DNA of 17,623 bases from contig CAISYT010000122.1 in assembly GCA_903889785.1 (NCBI GenBank), forward strand, positions 1 through 17,623, given 5' to 3'. The stretch comes from an uncultured Caulobacterales bacterium. Its GTDB lineage: Bacteria > Pseudomonadota > Alphaproteobacteria > Caulobacterales > Caulobacteraceae. This document shows positions 6,683-13,543 of the stretch, piece by piece; position 1 is the first letter of the stretch, and every line of letters begins with the position of its first letter. The position numbers and the translations under genes are program-made. Below the pieces are notes generated by a model. The model did not search any database and was not told where the DNA came from. It saw nothing but the letters and a program-made list of their open reading frames with translations.

Positions 6683-7894
6683 ATGCGCCGCGTCGTTATC
6701 ACCGGCATCGGGATCGTCTCATCCATCGGCAATACCGCCGACGAGGTGAGCGAGTCGCTCCGAGCTGCGCGTTCAGGAATTTCAGCCGCACCGGAATACG
6801 CTGCGCTCGGATTCCGATCCCAGGTCCACTCCAAGCCGAACATTGACTGGGAGGCCCTGGTCGACCGCCGCGCCGCCCGCTTCCTGGCCCCCGGCACAGC
6901 CTACGCCCACATCGCCATGGAACAGGCTATTGCCGATTCCGGCCTTACGCCCGAACAGGTCAGCCATGAGCGTACCGGCCTGATCGTCGGTGCCGGTGGG
7001 CCGTCGACCTCGGCCATCGTCGCGGCCGCGGACATTACGCGCGAAAAGGGTCCCAAGCGGATTGGCCCGTTTGCCGTGCCCAAGGCCATGAGCAGCGGCC
7101 CCTCTGCCGTGCTGGCGACCTGGTTCAAGATCCGTGGCCTGAATTTTTCGATTTCCTCGGCCTGCGCCACCTCCACCCATTGTATCGGCAGCGCCTATGA
7201 GCAGATTCAGCTCGGCAAACAGGATGTGATCTTCGCCGGCGGCACCGAAGAGCTGGACTGGTCCCTGTCAAATTTATTCGACGCCATGGGCGCGATGTCG
7301 AGCAACTTCAACTCCACCCCGGCCGTTGCCTCTCGTGCCTACGACAAGGATCGCGACGGCTTCGTGATTGCCGGTGGGGCTGGGGTGGTTGTGGTCGAGG
7401 ACCATGAACACGCCAAGGCGCGGGGCGCGACCATCTACGCTGAGATCACCGGCTATGCGGCGAACAGCGATGGCTTCGACATGGTGGCCCCATCGGGCGA
7501 GGGTGCCGAGCGCTGCATGCGCCTTGCCCTTGAAAGCGCCGGCAATAGGACCATCGACTATCTGAACCCGCACGGCACCTCGACGCCCGTGGGCGACAGC
7601 CGTGAGATGGGCGCGGTGCGCGCTGTGTTCGGCGCTCAGATTCCGCCCATTTCTTCCACCAAATCCCTGACCGGTCACAGCCTGGGTGCGGCTGGGGCGC
7701 AGGAGGCGGTCTACTGCCTGCTGATGATGCGGGACGGTTTCTTGGCCGAAAGCGCCCATATCGGGGAAATCGACCCCGAGTTCGCCGACCTACCGATCCT
7801 CCGCGCGCGCGCGGATCGTTCGGTCGAAACGGTGATGTCGAATGGCTTTGGCTTTGGCGGCACGAACGGCTGCCTGATCATGAGCCGGGTCTGA
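6683..7894 (+). CDS. fabB: Beta-ketoacyl-ACP synthase I FabB
   Basis: FabB condenses malonyl-ACP with acyl-ACP and is the elongating enzyme that accepts the cis-3-decenoyl product of FabA. The 403-residue protein opens with MRRVVITGIGIVSSIGNTA. The Cys-His-His triad can be placed at Cys161 (SSACATSTHC), His297 (NPHGTSTPVGD) and His332 (KSLTGHSLGAAGAQEA), within one or two positions of E. coli FabB. The closing GFGFGGTNG loop is intact. AGGA lies eight bases before the ATG. Pairing with FabA argues for FabB rather than FabF, which normally neighbours acpP. The gap to fabA is short and without an obvious terminator, so cotranscription is likely. Confidence 0.97.
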   Translation: MRRVVITGIGIVSSIGNTADEVSESLRAARSGISAAPEYAALGFRSQVHSKPNIDWEALVDRRAARFLAPGTAYAHIAMEQAIADSGLTPEQVSHERTGLIVGAGGPSTSAIVAAADITREKGPKRIGPFAVPKAMSSGPSAVLATWFKIRGLNFSISSACATSTHCIGSAYEQIQLGKQDVIFAGGTEELDWSLSNLFDAMGAMSSNFNSTPAVASRAYDKDRDGFVIAGGAGVVVVEDHEHAKARGATIYAEITGYAANSDGFDMVAPSGEGAERCMRLALESAGNRTIDYLNPHGTSTPVGDSREMGAVRAVFGAQIPPISSTKSLTGHSLGAAGAQEAVYCLLMMRDGFLAESAHIGEIDPEFADLPILRARADRSVETVMSNGFGFGGTNGCLIMSRV

Positions 7895-7968
7895 TCCTTA
7901 CATTTCCCCGCCTAATGGCCGCCGCGAGACGGAAACCCTAGGCCTCGAAAAACAGCGCGTTCGCTCTG

Positions 7969-7981
7969 CGGTCCCGGACCG
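7969..7981. promoter_or_regulatory. Palindrome CGGTCC-C-GGACCG upstream of fabI
   Basis: Perfect 6-base arms lie around a single central base, in the 180-base gap between fabB and fabI, about 94 bases before the fabI start codon. The spacer is too short for a stable stem using all arms, so a dimeric regulator site is the better reading. No regulator is identified, and a chance palindrome in GC-rich DNA is possible. Confidence 0.3.
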
Positions 7982-8074
7982 GCACATGGTTGCCGTTTGC
8001 AGGGATTAACGGGGCGGGTTGCGTCAAAGCGGATCAACCGCCAAAATCTCTCCCCAGTTCACCGGAGGAAGTCC

Positions 8075-8902
8075 GTGTCCGACGACTACGACCTGCCCAA
8101 GGGCGATTTGATGCGCGGCAAGCGCGGTCTTGTGATGGGCGTTGCCAACAAGAACTCCATCGCCTGGGGTATCGCCTCGGGCCTTGCCGCTCAGGGGGCC
8201 GAGATGGCCTTCACCTACATGGGCGAGGGGCTGGAGCGGCGGGTGCGCCCCCTCGCTGAGAGCATTGGGGTCAAGGCCCTTATCCCTGCCGACGTCACCG
8301 ACGACGCTTCGATGGACGCGGCGTTCGCTCAGGTCGAGGAGTTGTTCGGCAGGCTGGACTTCGTGGTTCACTCGGTGGCCTTTGCCAACAAGGAGGAGCT
8401 GATGGGCTCCTTCGTCGATAACACCACCCGCGAAGGCTTCCTGACCTCCATGAACGTCTCGGCATACAGCTGGGTCGATGTCGCCAAGCGGGCTTCCCGC
8501 CTGATGGGGCCGGGCGGCTCTATGATCACCATGACCTACCTGGGTAGCGAGCGGACTATCCCCAACTACAATACCATGGGCGTGGCCAAGGCTGCGTTGG
8601 AGGCGGCGACCCGCTATATCGCCCGCGACCTGGGCCCCAAGGGTATTCGCGTCAATGCGATCAGCGCCGGCGCGATGCGAACGCTCTCGCTTGCGGGGAT
8701 CAGCGGTGGCCGGAGCATGTTGAGCCAGGGCCGCGCGTTCAGCGCCTTGAAGGAAGACACCTCGATGGAGGGCGTGGCTGGGGCGGCGCTGTGGCTGCTG
8801 TCGGACCTGGGCCGCTCGACTACAGGCGAGGTCGTGCATGTCGACGCCGGATTCCACATGATCGGCCTGCCAGACCCTGAGACGGCGGCCGAGGCAGGCT
8901 AA
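8075..8902 (+). CDS. fabI: Enoyl-ACP reductase FabI (NADH/NADPH dependent)
   Basis: FabI reduces trans-2-enoyl-ACP in the last step of each fatty acid elongation round and is the triclosan target in many bacteria. The 275-residue SDR-fold protein has the FabI form of the nucleotide site, VMGVANKNSIAWGIASGLA, and the catalytic pair Tyr165-x6-Lys172 in RTIPNYNTMGVAKAALEA, plus Tyr155. I chose the GTG at 8075 because GGAGGA is five bases upstream. The longer frame to 7997 would add 26 unconserved residues and has no better ribosome site. A 180-base gap separates it from fabB, long enough for its own promoter, though I could not place one. Alphaproteobacteria often carry several FabI paralogues, so this may not be the only one. 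Confidence 0.96.
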   Translation: MSDDYDLPKGDLMRGKRGLVMGVANKNSIAWGIASGLAAQGAEMAFTYMGEGLERRVRPLAESIGVKALIPADVTDDASMDAAFAQVEELFGRLDFVVHSVAFANKEELMGSFVDNTTREGFLTSMNVSAYSWVDVAKRASRLMGPGGSMITMTYLGSERTIPNYNTMGVAKAALEAATRYIARDLGPKGIRVNAISAGAMRTLSLAGISGGRSMLSQGRAFSALKEDTSMEGVAGAALWLLSDLGRSTTGEVVHVDAGFHMIGLPDPETAAEAG

Positions 8903-8932
8903 ACGGGCGTCGACTTGTGGAATTCAAGACGG

Positions 8933-8941
8933 TTTTCCACA
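8933..8941 (+). promoter_or_regulatory. DnaA-box-like nonamer TTTTCCACA
   Basis: TTTTCCACA fits the relaxed DnaA box (TTWTNCACA) and lies in the non-coding gap after fabI. It is a single copy: I saw no second box nearby, no AT-rich unwinding stretch, and no matching box in the dnaA upstream region. It is not evidence of an origin by itself. Confidence 0.3.
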
Positions 8942-9033
8942 GGAAATACGAATCATGCCACGGTCGCGCTTCTGCCCTCAGCAACCTTTCCGGTGGAGCG
9001 GAGTTAAAGGGCTGGTGGTCGCGGGATAGCGCA

Positions 9034-9159
9034 ATGCAAGCCGACAGCCTGACCGATTTGCTCGGCCCCTTGACCTGGATCTCTGTGGGCAGCTTTTCGA
9101 CCGGGTTCTGTGGGTACCTGGTCATTCACGGCTTGCTGGTTCCGTATCTTTTAAATTAG
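9034..9159 (+). CDS. Possible 41-residue single-pass membrane protein
   Basis: A short frame starts at ATG 9034 with GGGAT six bases upstream. The 41-residue product has a polar start (MQADSLTDLLG) and one hydrophobic stretch, including GFCGYLVIHGLLVPYLL, long enough for a membrane helix. Its stop overlaps the stop of the convergent dut gene by two bases. I do not recognise it. In favour are the compact helix and the tidy convergence; against are the small size and the lack of a known family. A GTG-started 80-residue version from 8917 has no ribosome site and adds an unconvincing N-terminal half. Confidence 0.35.
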   Translation: MQADSLTDLLGPLTWISVGSFSTGFCGYLVIHGLLVPYLLN

Positions 9160-9605
9160 CGCCCGGTAGAGCCGAAGCCGCCGGTGCCCCGCATCGTCTC
9201 GTTCAGTTTTGAAACTTCCGACCAGGCGGCCTGTAGCACCGGCGCAATGACCATCTGCGCGATACGGTCGCCGCGGCGTATTACGAAATCCTCGCTACCC
9301 AGGTTGATCAGGATCACCTTCACCTCGCCGCGATAGTCGCTGTCGATGGTGCCGGGGGTGTTGAGGCAGGTGACGCCGGCCTTGGCCGCCAGACCCGAGC
9401 GTGGCCGCACCTGGGCCTCGAAGCCTTCGGGCAAGGCCATGGCTAGGCCGGTCGGAATCATGTCGCGGGCGCCAGGGCGCAGGGTGACTGGGGCGTCCTC
9501 AGACACAGCGGCCCGCAGGTCCATCCCCGCCGAGCCCGCAGTCTCATAGGCCGGCAAGGGCAGGTCGGCATTGTGCGGCAGGCGGGTGACGGCGATGGTC
9601 AGCAT
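9156..9605 (-). CDS. dut: Deoxyuridine 5'-triphosphate nucleotidohydrolase (dUTPase)
   Basis: Dut hydrolyses dUTP to dUMP and pyrophosphate, keeping uracil out of DNA and supplying thymidylate synthesis. The 149-residue protein has all five trimeric-dUTPase motifs in order: AGMDLRA (1), RPRSGLA (2), NTPGTIDSDYRGEV (3, with the catalytic Asp and the uracil-binding hairpin), RGDRIAQMVI (4), and RGTGGFGSTG (5, the phosphate-binding tail). The ATG at 9605 is preceded by GAGGAG at seven bases. It is divergent from the lipoprotein gene across about 145 bases. In many Alphaproteobacteria dut lies near coaBC and ubiB; here coaBC is not in between. Confidence 0.97.
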   Translation of the reverse strand: MLTIAVTRLPHNADLPLPAYETAGSAGMDLRAAVSEDAPVTLRPGARDMIPTGLAMALPEGFEAQVRPRSGLAAKAGVTCLNTPGTIDSDYRGEVKVILINLGSEDFVIRRGDRIAQMVIAPVLQAAWSEVSKLNETMRGTGGFGSTGR

Positions 9606-9629
9606 GGGCGGCTCCTCTCAATAATTTCG

Positions 9630-9657
9630 GTGATAGCGAAAACAGGGGACTCGACAA
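9630..9657 (-). promoter_or_regulatory. Possible dut promoter with a GANTC site at the -35
   Basis: Reading the minus strand, TTGTCG (9657-9652) and TATCAC (9635-9630) are 16 bases apart, 25 bases upstream of the dut start codon. A GANTC site (9648-9652) touches the -35 element. Both hexamers are imperfect, so this is a weak call. Confidence 0.3.
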
Positions 9658-9697
9658 GCGTTCCATTGTGTTCTTTCTTCGTTCCCAGATTGTGTTT

Positions 9698-9728
9698 GTG
9701 TTAAAAACACGCCGAAGTTGAGTTCAAC
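9698..9728. promoter_or_regulatory. Two inverted repeats upstream of the lipoprotein gene
   Basis: GTGTT-AAA-AACAC (9698-9710) and GTTGA-GT-TCAAC (9717-9728) lie side by side in a noticeably AT-rich patch, 23 bases or more before the chosen start at 9751. Such paired dyads can be regulator sites. No matching regulator is nearby and no clear -35/-10 pair stands out. Confidence 0.35.
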
Positions 9729-9750
9729 CCCGCTCATGAAGGATGTGAGG

Positions 9751-10332
9751 ATGTGGAATGCAATGAGCCGCATCGTAGAGGCTGTGGCGTCGAACGCCGT
9801 ACTTTTAACCTTGGGGGCCTGCGATGGCGGGGCTTCCGCCGTGGCGGCGCGGGATCCGTCTCCGCTTACCGATGTGACCGGCGGTTCTTCCCCGGCGGCC
9901 CCCACCAAGCGTGGGGCGTATGCGCGTGCGGCCGATCCTGTGCCCGCCGTCGATCCCCGGACCTTGCCGGTGCGGCTGGTGCAGGGAAAGCCGGCCTGGG
10001 CCGTCACCAAGACTTTGAACGCGGATGATGCCGCTCGGGCTAATTTCGAGCGGAACGGTGCCGATTTCTGGGCCCGATCCGTGCAGGCCTGGATCAGTCA
10101 GGTGCATGATTTTGGCGATAGCCCGCCGCGTGGAGTTGAGCGGATCGTCCGCGCGAACGGCGACGTTATATTCTCCGACGCCAAGGCCAATGTCTTCGCC
10201 GTTGCCACCAAAGACGGTGCCCCCCGCACGATGTTCAAGCCAACCACCTGTGCGGCCTATTGGGACCAGAAAAAGGCCGAGAACGCGGCGTCTGACCGAC
10301 CAACTCCTCGCCGTGCCGACCAGCCATCCTAG
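9751..10332 (+). CDS. Putative lipoprotein with a conserved NGD...GAPRTMFKP C-terminal domain
   Basis: A 193-residue protein of unknown function. The N-terminus carries a short hydrophobic stretch and a lipobox, LTLGAC, with Cys24 as the acylation site. A Pro/Ala/Ser-rich linker to about residue 75 follows, then a compact domain with FERNGADFWARSV, RANGDVIFSD, FAVATKDGAPRTMFKP and a final AAYWDQKKAE. I recall similar NGD...F.V...G.PRT.F.P strings in C-terminal domains of some secreted polymorphic toxins, but that memory is unverified and gives no function. I chose ATG 9751 because AAGGA lies seven bases upstream; ATG 9736 and 9763 are alternatives. The signal n-region has only one Arg, so export is probable rather than certain. 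The stop is one base from that of the convergent ubiB. Confidence 0.7.
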   Translation: MWNAMSRIVEAVASNAVLLTLGACDGGASAVAARDPSPLTDVTGGSSPAAPTKRGAYARAADPVPAVDPRTLPVRLVQGKPAWAVTKTLNADDAARANFERNGADFWARSVQAWISQVHDFGDSPPRGVERIVRANGDVIFSDAKANVFAVATKDGAPRTMFKPTTCAAYWDQKKAENAASDRPTPRRADQPS

Positions 10333-10333
10333 C

Positions 10334-11848
10334 TCAGAGGTAGGCGAAGGCTAGGCAGGCTAATCCCGCCGCCAGGGCGCCGAAGGCGAAGCAAAGCCAG
10401 GGGTGGTGGGGCTCGCGCGGCGAGGGTTCTTTCACCCTAAGCGCGGGTTTCGCCCCTTGAGCGCGCGCCAGGCGGGCCATTCCGGCGATAGCGTCTGCGG
10501 CGTCTTTCAACAACGCCTGCAACTTGGCGGCCGGGCCAAGCTCGCAGGCGATCCAGCCGCGTACCACGGGGTCGGCGGCGGCCCAGATGTCGTGTCCAGG
10601 GTCAATGCGGCGGGCCACGCCCTCGACCGTGACCATGGTCTTCTGCAGCAGCACCAATTCGGGGCGCAGATGCATATCGAAGAGGGCTGTGATCTCGAAC
10701 AGCTGGGCTAGAAGTCGACCCATCGAGACCTGGCTGGCGTCGCGGCCCAGCACCGGTTCGCCCACAGCCCGCAACGCCTGGGCGAAGGCATCGACGTCAT
10801 GGTGCGCCGCTACATAGCCGGCTTCAAAATGCAGCGCCGCCACGCGTGTATAGTCGCGATTCAGGAAGCCCCAAAGGATCTCGGCTAAATAGCGCCGCTC
10901 CATGGGCCCAAGCCGTCCCAGGATGCCAAAGTCAACGGCCGTCAGCTGGGCCGGGGCGGCGATGAACAGGTTGCCCTCGTGCAGATCGGCATGGAATAGG
11001 CCGTGGTTGAGCGCCTGGCTCAGGAATCCGCGGGTCAGGGTGGCGGCTAGGGCTGGGCGGTCTAGGGTTTCCAGCGCTAGGGCACCTGGGTCAGAAAGCG
11101 CGGTACCCCTGGCCCAGGTTAGGGTCAGGGCGCGGCGACCCACACCCTCCCAAACCACAGCGGGTCCGGTCATGAAACCATCCTTGGCCATGATGGCGGC
11201 AAGCTCGTCGGCACCAGCGGCTTCGAAGCGGAGGTCGAGCTCCAGGTTCAACGCGCGGATCACGGTGCCGGCGAAAGCTGCCGGCTCCAGCCGCCGTGCT
11301 GTGGGAATCATCCGCTCCGCCATCCGCGCGGCCAGCAACAGAACCGCACTATCCTGTGCCACCTGCTGTTCGATGCCGGGACGCAGCACCTTCACGGCCA
11401 CCGGGGTGCCGTCGATCAGGGTCGCGCTATGCGCCTGCGCAATCGAGGCGGCGGCCACGGCCGGCCCGAACTCGGCGAACACCGCCTCGATCGGCTTGCC
11501 CAGGGCCGCCTCAACAGCGGCCCGCGCTTGCGCCTGGGGGAAGGGCGCCAGGCGATCTTTCAGGTGCGACAGGTCATCGGCGAAGGGCTCACCGAAAATA
11601 TCGGCGCGCGTGGCCAAGAATTGACCAAGCTTGATGGCGACCGGGCCCGAGCACTCCAAGACGCGTGCCAGGCGCGCCCCTGGACGGCCCTGCCTCGATT
11701 GCGGTCCGGCGACCAGCCGCAGGGCCGCGCCCAGGGCCGCGACGCCGGACGGCAGGTAGGGTTCGGCCTCGCGCGGAACTAAGGCGTCGGCCCGCGCTAG
11801 CCGCCACCCCATCCCGACCAGTCGGGCAAAGGCCGCAAGATCGGTCAC
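10334..11848 (-). CDS. ubiB: UbiB (ABC1/ADCK/Coq8) atypical kinase/ATPase of ubiquinone synthesis
   Basis: UbiB supports ubiquinone synthesis at the inner membrane, probably by ATP-driven handling of hydrophobic intermediates rather than protein phosphorylation. The 504-residue protein has the family marks: KxGQ as AIKLGQFLATRAD (residues 73-76), the Ala-rich nucleotide loop AAASIAQAHSA, VAVKVLRPGI with the ATP-binding Lys, catalytic HADLHEGNLF, and the metal-binding VDFGILGRLG. A C-terminal hydrophobic helix (WLCFAFGALAAGLACLAFAYL, residues 483-503) fits a membrane anchor. The start is a GTG (VTDLAAFARL) only three bases after the ubiE stop. No clear Shine-Dalgarno is visible, so translation is probably coupled to ubiE. 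Confidence 0.95.
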   Translation of the reverse strand: MTDLAAFARLVGMGWRLARADALVPREAEPYLPSGVAALGAALRLVAGPQSRQGRPGARLARVLECSGPVAIKLGQFLATRADIFGEPFADDLSHLKDRLAPFPQAQARAAVEAALGKPIEAVFAEFGPAVAAASIAQAHSATLIDGTPVAVKVLRPGIEQQVAQDSAVLLLAARMAERMIPTARRLEPAAFAGTVIRALNLELDLRFEAAGADELAAIMAKDGFMTGPAVVWEGVGRRALTLTWARGTALSDPGALALETLDRPALAATLTRGFLSQALNHGLFHADLHEGNLFIAAPAQLTAVDFGILGRLGPMERRYLAEILWGFLNRDYTRVAALHFEAGYVAAHHDVDAFAQALRAVGEPVLGRDASQVSMGRLLAQLFEITALFDMHLRPELVLLQKTMVTVEGVARRIDPGHDIWAAADPVVRGWIACELGPAAKLQALLKDAADAIAGMARLARAQGAKPALRVKEPSPREPHHPWLCFAFGALAAGLACLAFAYL

Positions 11849-11851
11849 GTC

Positions 11852-12610
11852 TTAGATCGCCCAGCCGGTGTGCAGGGCGGCAACCCCGCCGGTGAAATTA
11901 GAATAGGCCACGCGCCCAAAGCCAGCCTGGATCATCAGCCCCGCGAAACGGGTCTGGTCGGGGAAGCGGCGGATGCTCTCCACAAGGTACTGATAGGAAG
12001 CGCGATCCTTGGCCACGAGTTCGCCGATCTTTGGAATGACGGCGAAGCTATAGGCGTCATAGGCCCGTGCCAGCGCCGGCATCGGCGGCCGCGAGAATTC
12101 CAGGCACAGGAACCGACCGCCGGGTTTCAGCACCCGCTTGGCTTCGGCCAGGGCGGCGGAGATGTCGGTCACGTTACGAATGCCGAAAGCAATCGAATAG
12201 GCGTCGGCGCAGCCATCGGGTAACGGCAGGTTCTGAGCGTCGCCCACGGCCCAGGTAATGTCTGCGCACTCGCCCCGCTCGCGTCCCGCGATGATCATCT
12301 CTTCATTGTAGTCAACCACGACGATTTCAGCCGGCTTGTCGCCACGCCTTTGTGCGGCCCTTTGCCCCATGGCGGCATACCGCCGCGCCATGTCCCCCGT
12401 ACCGCCGGCGCAGTCGATGATCGTCTCGCCCGGTTGGGGATTGAGGCGCGCCGCCATGGCGTCTTTCCAAAGCCTGTGCACGCCCGCGCTCATCAGGTCG
12501 TTCATCAGATCGTAGCGGCCGGCGACGCGGTCGAAAACGCCCCGCACCAGTTTCGGCTTCTCCGCCGGGGGAACGTCCTGGTATCCGAATGTGGCTTGCG
12601 GCTGGCTCAT
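11852..12610 (-). CDS. ubiE: UbiE C-methyltransferase of ubiquinone/menaquinone synthesis
   Basis: A SAM-dependent methyltransferase that methylates the benzoquinol ring carbon (C2 in classical numbering) in ubiquinone synthesis; some members also act on demethylmenaquinol. The 252-residue protein has FGYQDVPPAEKPKLVRGVFD at residues 8-27, then RYDLMNDLMSAGVHRLWKD, typical of UbiE. SAM motif I is IIDCAGGTGDMA (residues 64-75), and the family-specific IAFGIRNVTD and RVLKPGGRFLCLEFSRP follow. It ends in the GGVAALHTGWAI tail seen in this family. AAGGA stands eight bases before the ATG. A stretch RAAQRRGDKPAE after motif I looks like a small insertion in a surface loop. It is divergent from mutM and leads into ubiB. 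Confidence 0.96.
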   Translation of the reverse strand: MSQPQATFGYQDVPPAEKPKLVRGVFDRVAGRYDLMNDLMSAGVHRLWKDAMAARLNPQPGETIIDCAGGTGDMARRYAAMGQRAAQRRGDKPAEIVVVDYNEEMIIAGRERGECADITWAVGDAQNLPLPDGCADAYSIAFGIRNVTDISAALAEAKRVLKPGGRFLCLEFSRPPMPALARAYDAYSFAVIPKIGELVAKDRASYQYLVESIRRFPDQTRFAGLMIQAGFGRVAYSNFTGGVAALHTGWAI

Positions 12611-12676
12611 GGCCAGCTTCCTTAAACCTGCGGCGGGCCGCCGTCATCGTTCAGTTTGCCAGATCGTTGGAGAGAT

Positions 12677-13543
12677 ATGCCCGAGCTTCCCGAAGTCGAG
12701 ACGGTTCGCCGCGGTCTGGCCCCTGTTTTGGAGGGCCAGCGCTTAGCGCGTGTGGAGTTGCGTCGACCCGATCTGCGGTTTCCCTTGCCCGAGGGGTTCG
12801 TTCAGCGCCTAACCGGCGTACGGGTCGGCAAGGTGGAGCGCCGGGCCAAGTACCTGCGCATCGCGCTCGACAACAGTGACACCCTGGTTAGCCACCTGGG
12901 GATGAGTGGACGGTTCGAGATTCGTCCTCCGGGCGAAGGTGGATCAAGGCCCGGCCAGTTTCACCATCCGGCGACCCAGGCCCTTAAGCATGAGCATGTG
13001 GTGCTGACCACCGAGGCTGGGACGCGCATCGCCTATTTCGACCCACGGCGTTTCGGCTACATGGACCTGATCCCAACAGATGCGCTGGAATTACATCCCT
13101 GGTTCGCCGGCCTTGGCCCCGAGCCGCTGTCTGATGGGTTCGATGACAAGGTTCTTTTGGCGGCATTCACTCGCAAGGCGCGACAGACCCTAAAAGTCAC
13201 CCTGCTCGACCAGCGGGTGGTCGCCGGCATCGGCAATATCTATGCCTGTGAGGCCCTGTTCGCCGCCGGTATCGACCCACGCCGCCCCGGCGGTGAGATC
13301 ACACCGGCGCACGCCAAACGCTTGGCCAAGGCTGTGCAGTCTGTTTTGACGGAGGCGATCGAGGCCGGTGGGTCCACTCTACGGGACTTCGCCGCAACCG
13401 ACGGGGCGTTGGGCTATTTCCAGCACCGCTTTAAGGTTTACGATCGCGAGGGCCAACCCTGTGCCACCGGCTGCGGAGACAGGGTTAGGCGCCTTGTCCA
13501 GGCGGGACGCTCCACCTTCTTCTGCCCAGCCTGCCAGACATGA
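12677..13543 (+). CDS. mutM: Formamidopyrimidine-DNA glycosylase MutM (Fpg)
   Basis: MutM removes 8-oxoguanine and formamidopyrimidines from DNA and nicks the strand by beta,delta-elimination. The ATG at 12677 yields MPELPEVETVRRG, exposing the catalytic Pro (residue 2) and Glu3 after Met removal; a start seven codons earlier would block catalysis. Lys58 (ERRAKYLRI) matches the conserved Lys, the H2TH region follows with LLDQRVVAGIGNIYACEALF, and the C-terminal zinc finger is CATGC...FCPAC. The first Cys pair is C-x3-C rather than C-x2-C, a spacing that varies in this class. Length is 288 residues, as expected. GGAGA precedes the start. The stop overlaps the start of the broken TraB/GumN gene (ATGA). 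Confidence 0.96.
   Translation: MPELPEVETVRRGLAPVLEGQRLARVELRRPDLRFPLPEGFVQRLTGVRVGKVERRAKYLRIALDNSDTLVSHLGMSGRFEIRPPGEGGSRPGQFHHPATQALKHEHVVLTTEAGTRIAYFDPRRFGYMDLIPTDALELHPWFAGLGPEPLSDGFDDKVLLAAFTRKARQTLKVTLLDQRVVAGIGNIYACEALFAAGIDPRRPGGEITPAHAKRLAKAVQSVLTEAIEAGGSTLRDFAATDGALGYFQHRFKVYDREGQPCATGCGDRVRRLVQAGRSTFFCPACQT

Noticed and set aside
8024..8857. 277-codon minus-strand frame opposite fabI
   Set aside because: Shadow of fabI; no domain, no ribosome site, and every FabI motif is intact on the other strand.
8917..9033. N-terminal extension making an 80-residue protein with the small membrane frame
   Set aside because: The GTG at 8917 has no Shine-Dalgarno and the added residues look random; only the ATG 9034 version is kept, at low confidence.
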